Assembly (NCBI GenBank): GCA_038562555.1
Contig: JBCFBK010000001.1
Span: 248,001-312,000 of the forward strand
Length of the DNA: 64,000 bases
Direction: 5' to 3'
From: JBCFBK01 sp038562555
GTDB taxonomy: Bacteria; Bacteroidota; Bacteroidia; Bacteroidales; Prolixibacteraceae
Part shown: in pieces, positions 63,301-64,000 of the stretch
How positions within the stretch are numbered: the stretch's first letter is position 1
Layout of the letters: each line of letters starts with the position of its first letter
The notes under the pieces: model-generated
What the model saw: only the letters and a program-made list of their open reading frames with translations
What the model was told of the DNA's origin: nothing
The model's database searches: none
Translations under genes and position numbers: made by a program

Positions 63301-63368
63301 AGGTGCAACCGATCATCTTCAGTTTCAACGCCGATATAAGGCAGTTTAAATACTTTCTTTTTTGACAT
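60321..63368 (-). CDS. traG: Conjugative transfer ATPase TraG (VirB4-like) with an inserted DnaJ J-domain
   Basis: A 1015-residue VirB4-type ATPase, longer than the usual roughly 830. The N-terminal TraG/VirB4 domain (1-400) is followed by Walker A GPSGSGKS (419-426) and Walker B LIIEEAWKA (787-795), with the VVTQELDDI motif after it. Between them lies a complete J-domain (about 575-642; DYYQMLGLSQSATDEEIKTA, HPD at 603-605, FIAATEAYDVLSDRQSRENY, D). The reading frame is continuous, so it is a true domain insertion. TraG powers channel assembly and substrate movement; the J-domain predicts recruitment of DnaK/Hsp70. It overlaps traF by 23 bp. Confidence 0.95.
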   Translation of the reverse strand: MSKKKVFKLPYIGVETEDDRLHLLLGTRGEPSAVIKIANPVLQYCADPNEYTRFHQNLLNVIQILGEGYLLQKLDVFSKDTWDAHTPKEYLQQKYVEHFKGRVHAVIFTYLIITKPQGKKTASSKKSGDDFKGLIFKVTQALDTNGFKPQLLHQKDIDLLVLRILTMDFMSKNIVMDNMVPSDTGIRLGEKQTRCLSLIDIDRIDLPEKVSPYILRSDNEAMKGFPVDTMAFLHQVPGYDTIIYNQVIEIPQQVHTIQKLQLKQRRHSGIPDPENDICVADIEKLLEDVARENQLLVNAHFSLVICAGEKELPKTINYIENALFLQGIIPSRNSYNQLELFRAALPGNGVELKNYDLYLTTSDAALSFFFKEALPVSEPAPKGFSICFTDRQGIPIRIDPADYSWDIGRIGNRNKFVLGPSGSGKSFFMNALIEQYLLYNMDVVIVDTGDSYAGISAYLDGKYITYKPEKPIAMNPFAITRDEYNLEKKDFLTTLIGLLWKGSDGKLSQVESDVISDVVIAYYKNYFRTREAGWIENASIRELEDHLKGYGVNPGSVFEAAKESLAEKLGKAEKDYYQMLGLSQSATDEEIKTAYRRLAMTHHPDKHTGQEIEETDSDIFIAATEAYDVLSDRQSRENYDTARLLTTLSWSDQQSWESGSMQSLSAAYTNLLKRKAIELDSLFKVESPSFNTFYEFATCLVPLIRKKDEIKFDFPSFRYVLKKFCKGGEFESILNEEADRSLFSERLIVFEIDNIKENKILFPIVTLIIMDIFLQKMRFRQGQRKALIIEEAWKAIASPMMAGYILYLYKTVRKFNGEAIVVTQELDDIIGNAVVKDSIIANSDTLCLLDQTKFRDNYQSVEKLLSISEVEKRKIFTVNNLDNRANRGPFKEVYIRRRSTGEVYGVEVSLHQYLTYTTEKPEKLAVETYTSAFGNYPDGLENFVSHMKKCGLPVSKFVQLVNIAGQVLTDQLFDVLSSYKEQYGNNAVIHLQKDFQESGLEFSQWLDYQSKTVSA

Positions 63369-63657
63369 TTCTGGTTCCTCTCAGGTTAACGTGAAATACA
63401 TAAATGCCTTTATCCAGCTTCTTATCATGCAGTCCCTTCTTTTGTTTCCGGGAGGTGTAATAGACTCCGCCCCCGGTAACGACTGTCATGACAACGATGC
63501 CGGCAAGCAGGTTAAATACCGCTCCAATCAAACCGGCCAGGACAAGGCCAAGAACTATAAAACCGATGGTCCAATACATGTACCGGCCCTTGAATCCTTT
63601 ATAAACAAGGGGCTTTTGCAGCCCCTTGTAAATGGAATACTCGTGCATAATCAGCAT
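63346..63657 (-). CDS. traF: Conjugative transfer protein TraF (DUF4133; VirB3-like)
   Basis: A 103-residue inner-membrane protein with two close helices (about 28-70; YWTIGFIVLGLVLAGLIGAV, LLAGIVVMTVVTGGGVYYTS) after the EYSIYKGLQKPLVYKGFKGR start that typifies DUF4133. The ATG at 63648 (MHEYSIYKG) is as likely a start as 63657. It lies 3 bp after traE and overlaps traG by 23 bp, so all three are translated together. VirB3-like proteins bind the VirB4 ATPase. Confidence 0.9.
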   Translation of the reverse strand: MLIMHEYSIYKGLQKPLVYKGFKGRYMYWTIGFIVLGLVLAGLIGAVFNLLAGIVVMTVVTGGGVYYTSRKQKKGLHDKKLDKGIYVFHVNLRGTRNVKKESI

Positions 63658-63660
63658 GGT

Positions 63661-63990
63661 TTACAAGCCAAACATTCCTTTAACAAGCAGTGGCACAAGG
63701 AGCAGGAACAAGGCTGATCCTCCCCATCCAAGGAGCTCTTTGTTGATATCATGATCTCCGTTGTTCCACTTGTTGAAGATCCGGATCCCTCCGACAATGC
63801 CAACGATACCTCCGATGGCCATGACCAGGGTGGTAATTGGATCAATGTAACTTGCCAGTTCCGAGGTACCGGCAGCCAGCGCTGATCCGACATCGCCCTG
63901 CGCGTAAGAAGTCATGGTTGCCAACATGGAACCGGCAAGGGCAAAAACGCCTTTCTTTACTTTTCTGACTTTCAAGATTAACTTTTTCAT
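63661..63990 (-). CDS. traE: Conjugative transfer protein TraE (DUF4134; VirB2/pilin-like)
   Basis: A 109-residue protein with a signal-like N-terminus (ending SYAQGD) and two membrane helices (about 45-70 and 88-108; ITTLVMAIGGIVGIVGGIRI, ALFLLLVPLLVKGMFGL) separated by NKWNNGDHDINKELLGWGGS, the hallmark of DUF4134. VirB2-like proteins are the channel or pilus major subunit. It is the first transfer gene visible; the operon may continue beyond the right edge. Confidence 0.93.
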   Translation of the reverse strand: MKKLILKVRKVKKGVFALAGSMLATMTSYAQGDVGSALAAGTSELASYIDPITTLVMAIGGIVGIVGGIRIFNKWNNGDHDINKELLGWGGSALFLLLVPLLVKGMFGL

Positions 63991-64000
63991 TTTTAATGAT

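Larger units (their letters stand above)
27947..64000. mobile_element. Integrative conjugative element, left 36 kb (right end outside the window)
   Basis: The element appears to start in the 3' half of tRNA-Leu and begins with a tyrosine recombinase, followed by AT-rich cargo and then a full Bacteroides-type traE-traO region with coupling protein. The direct repeat at the other end, the relaxase/mobilisation genes and any excisionase are not present before position 64000. The exact left boundary is a guess based on tRNA-type attachment sites, which usually overlap the T-arm and acceptor end. The chromosomal genes before it are unrelated to transfer. Confidence 0.85.

Overview
The window comes from a member of the Bacteroidota, most likely a Bacteroidales/Marinilabiliales-type anaerobe. 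The signs are a sigma-70 ECF/FecR pair with STN-domain partners, TAnnTTTG-type promoter boxes, a bacterial V-type ATPase operon with the Bacteroidota-specific DUF2764 subunit, and a Bacteroides-type (traE to traO) conjugation region. It splits into a chromosomal backbone (1 to about 27970) and the left 36 kb of an integrative conjugative element (ICE) that starts at the 3' end of a tRNA-Leu gene and runs off the right edge.

Backbone. Positions 1-8907 form an amino-sugar / cell-wall sugar salvage cluster: a partial GH3 hexosaminidase, an SSS sodium symporter, a transglutaminase-like lipoprotein, a GH9-CE4 fusion enzyme, a BadF-type amino-sugar kinase, MurQ etherase and a GntR/FadR regulator. 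Positions 9107-16611 encode a V-type ATPase (subunits E, DUF2764, A, B, D, I, K in transcription order) whose K subunit keeps the Na+-site residues. Housekeeping genes follow: deoC, a MazG-like pyrophosphohydrolase, dtd and lplA. Positions 19668-27018 hold an ECF sigma factor, a FecR anti-sigma factor and three exported proteins: an STN/aspartyl protease/PDZ protein, an STN/carboxypeptidase-regulatory protein and an MG2-like/TonB-plug protein, with no SusC/SusD pair.

ICE. A tyrosine recombinase (28077-29303) lies next to tRNA-Leu(CAA). The AT-rich cargo has two divergent cassettes sharing a 107-bp control region. The minus-strand cassette (29340-35106) has six tightly packed genes: a sigma-factor-like protein, a small protein, an ImmA/IrrE protease, an ImmA/IrrE-macrodomain fusion, a P-loop kinase fused to a PurZ-like adenylosuccinate synthetase in which the catalytic Asp is Ser, and a DUF7002/ADP-ribosyltransferase-like protein. 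The plus-strand cassette (35214-37659) is a bacterial ubiquitin-like set: a multi-ubiquitin protein, a cysteine-free E2-like protein and a JAB-E1 fusion. I do not recognise the six-gene cassette as a named system; it is the best candidate here for an undescribed conflict system based on nucleotide or ADP-ribose chemistry. An IS21-family element (about 37788-40368) and a BsuBI/PstI-type restriction-modification pair follow.

Transfer region (43318-63990). All genes except one small ORF are on the minus strand: TraE, TraF, TraG, three tandem secreted paralogues plus a more distant relative, TraJ to TraO, a VirD4-type coupling protein, an M23 peptidase, an ArdC-like protein, a DUF3945/4099-type protein, a RadC-type JAB protein and lipoproteins. 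TraG (VirB4) carries a complete DnaJ J-domain, HPD motif included, between its Walker A and Walker B motifs. The relaxase and the distal ICE end are not in the window.
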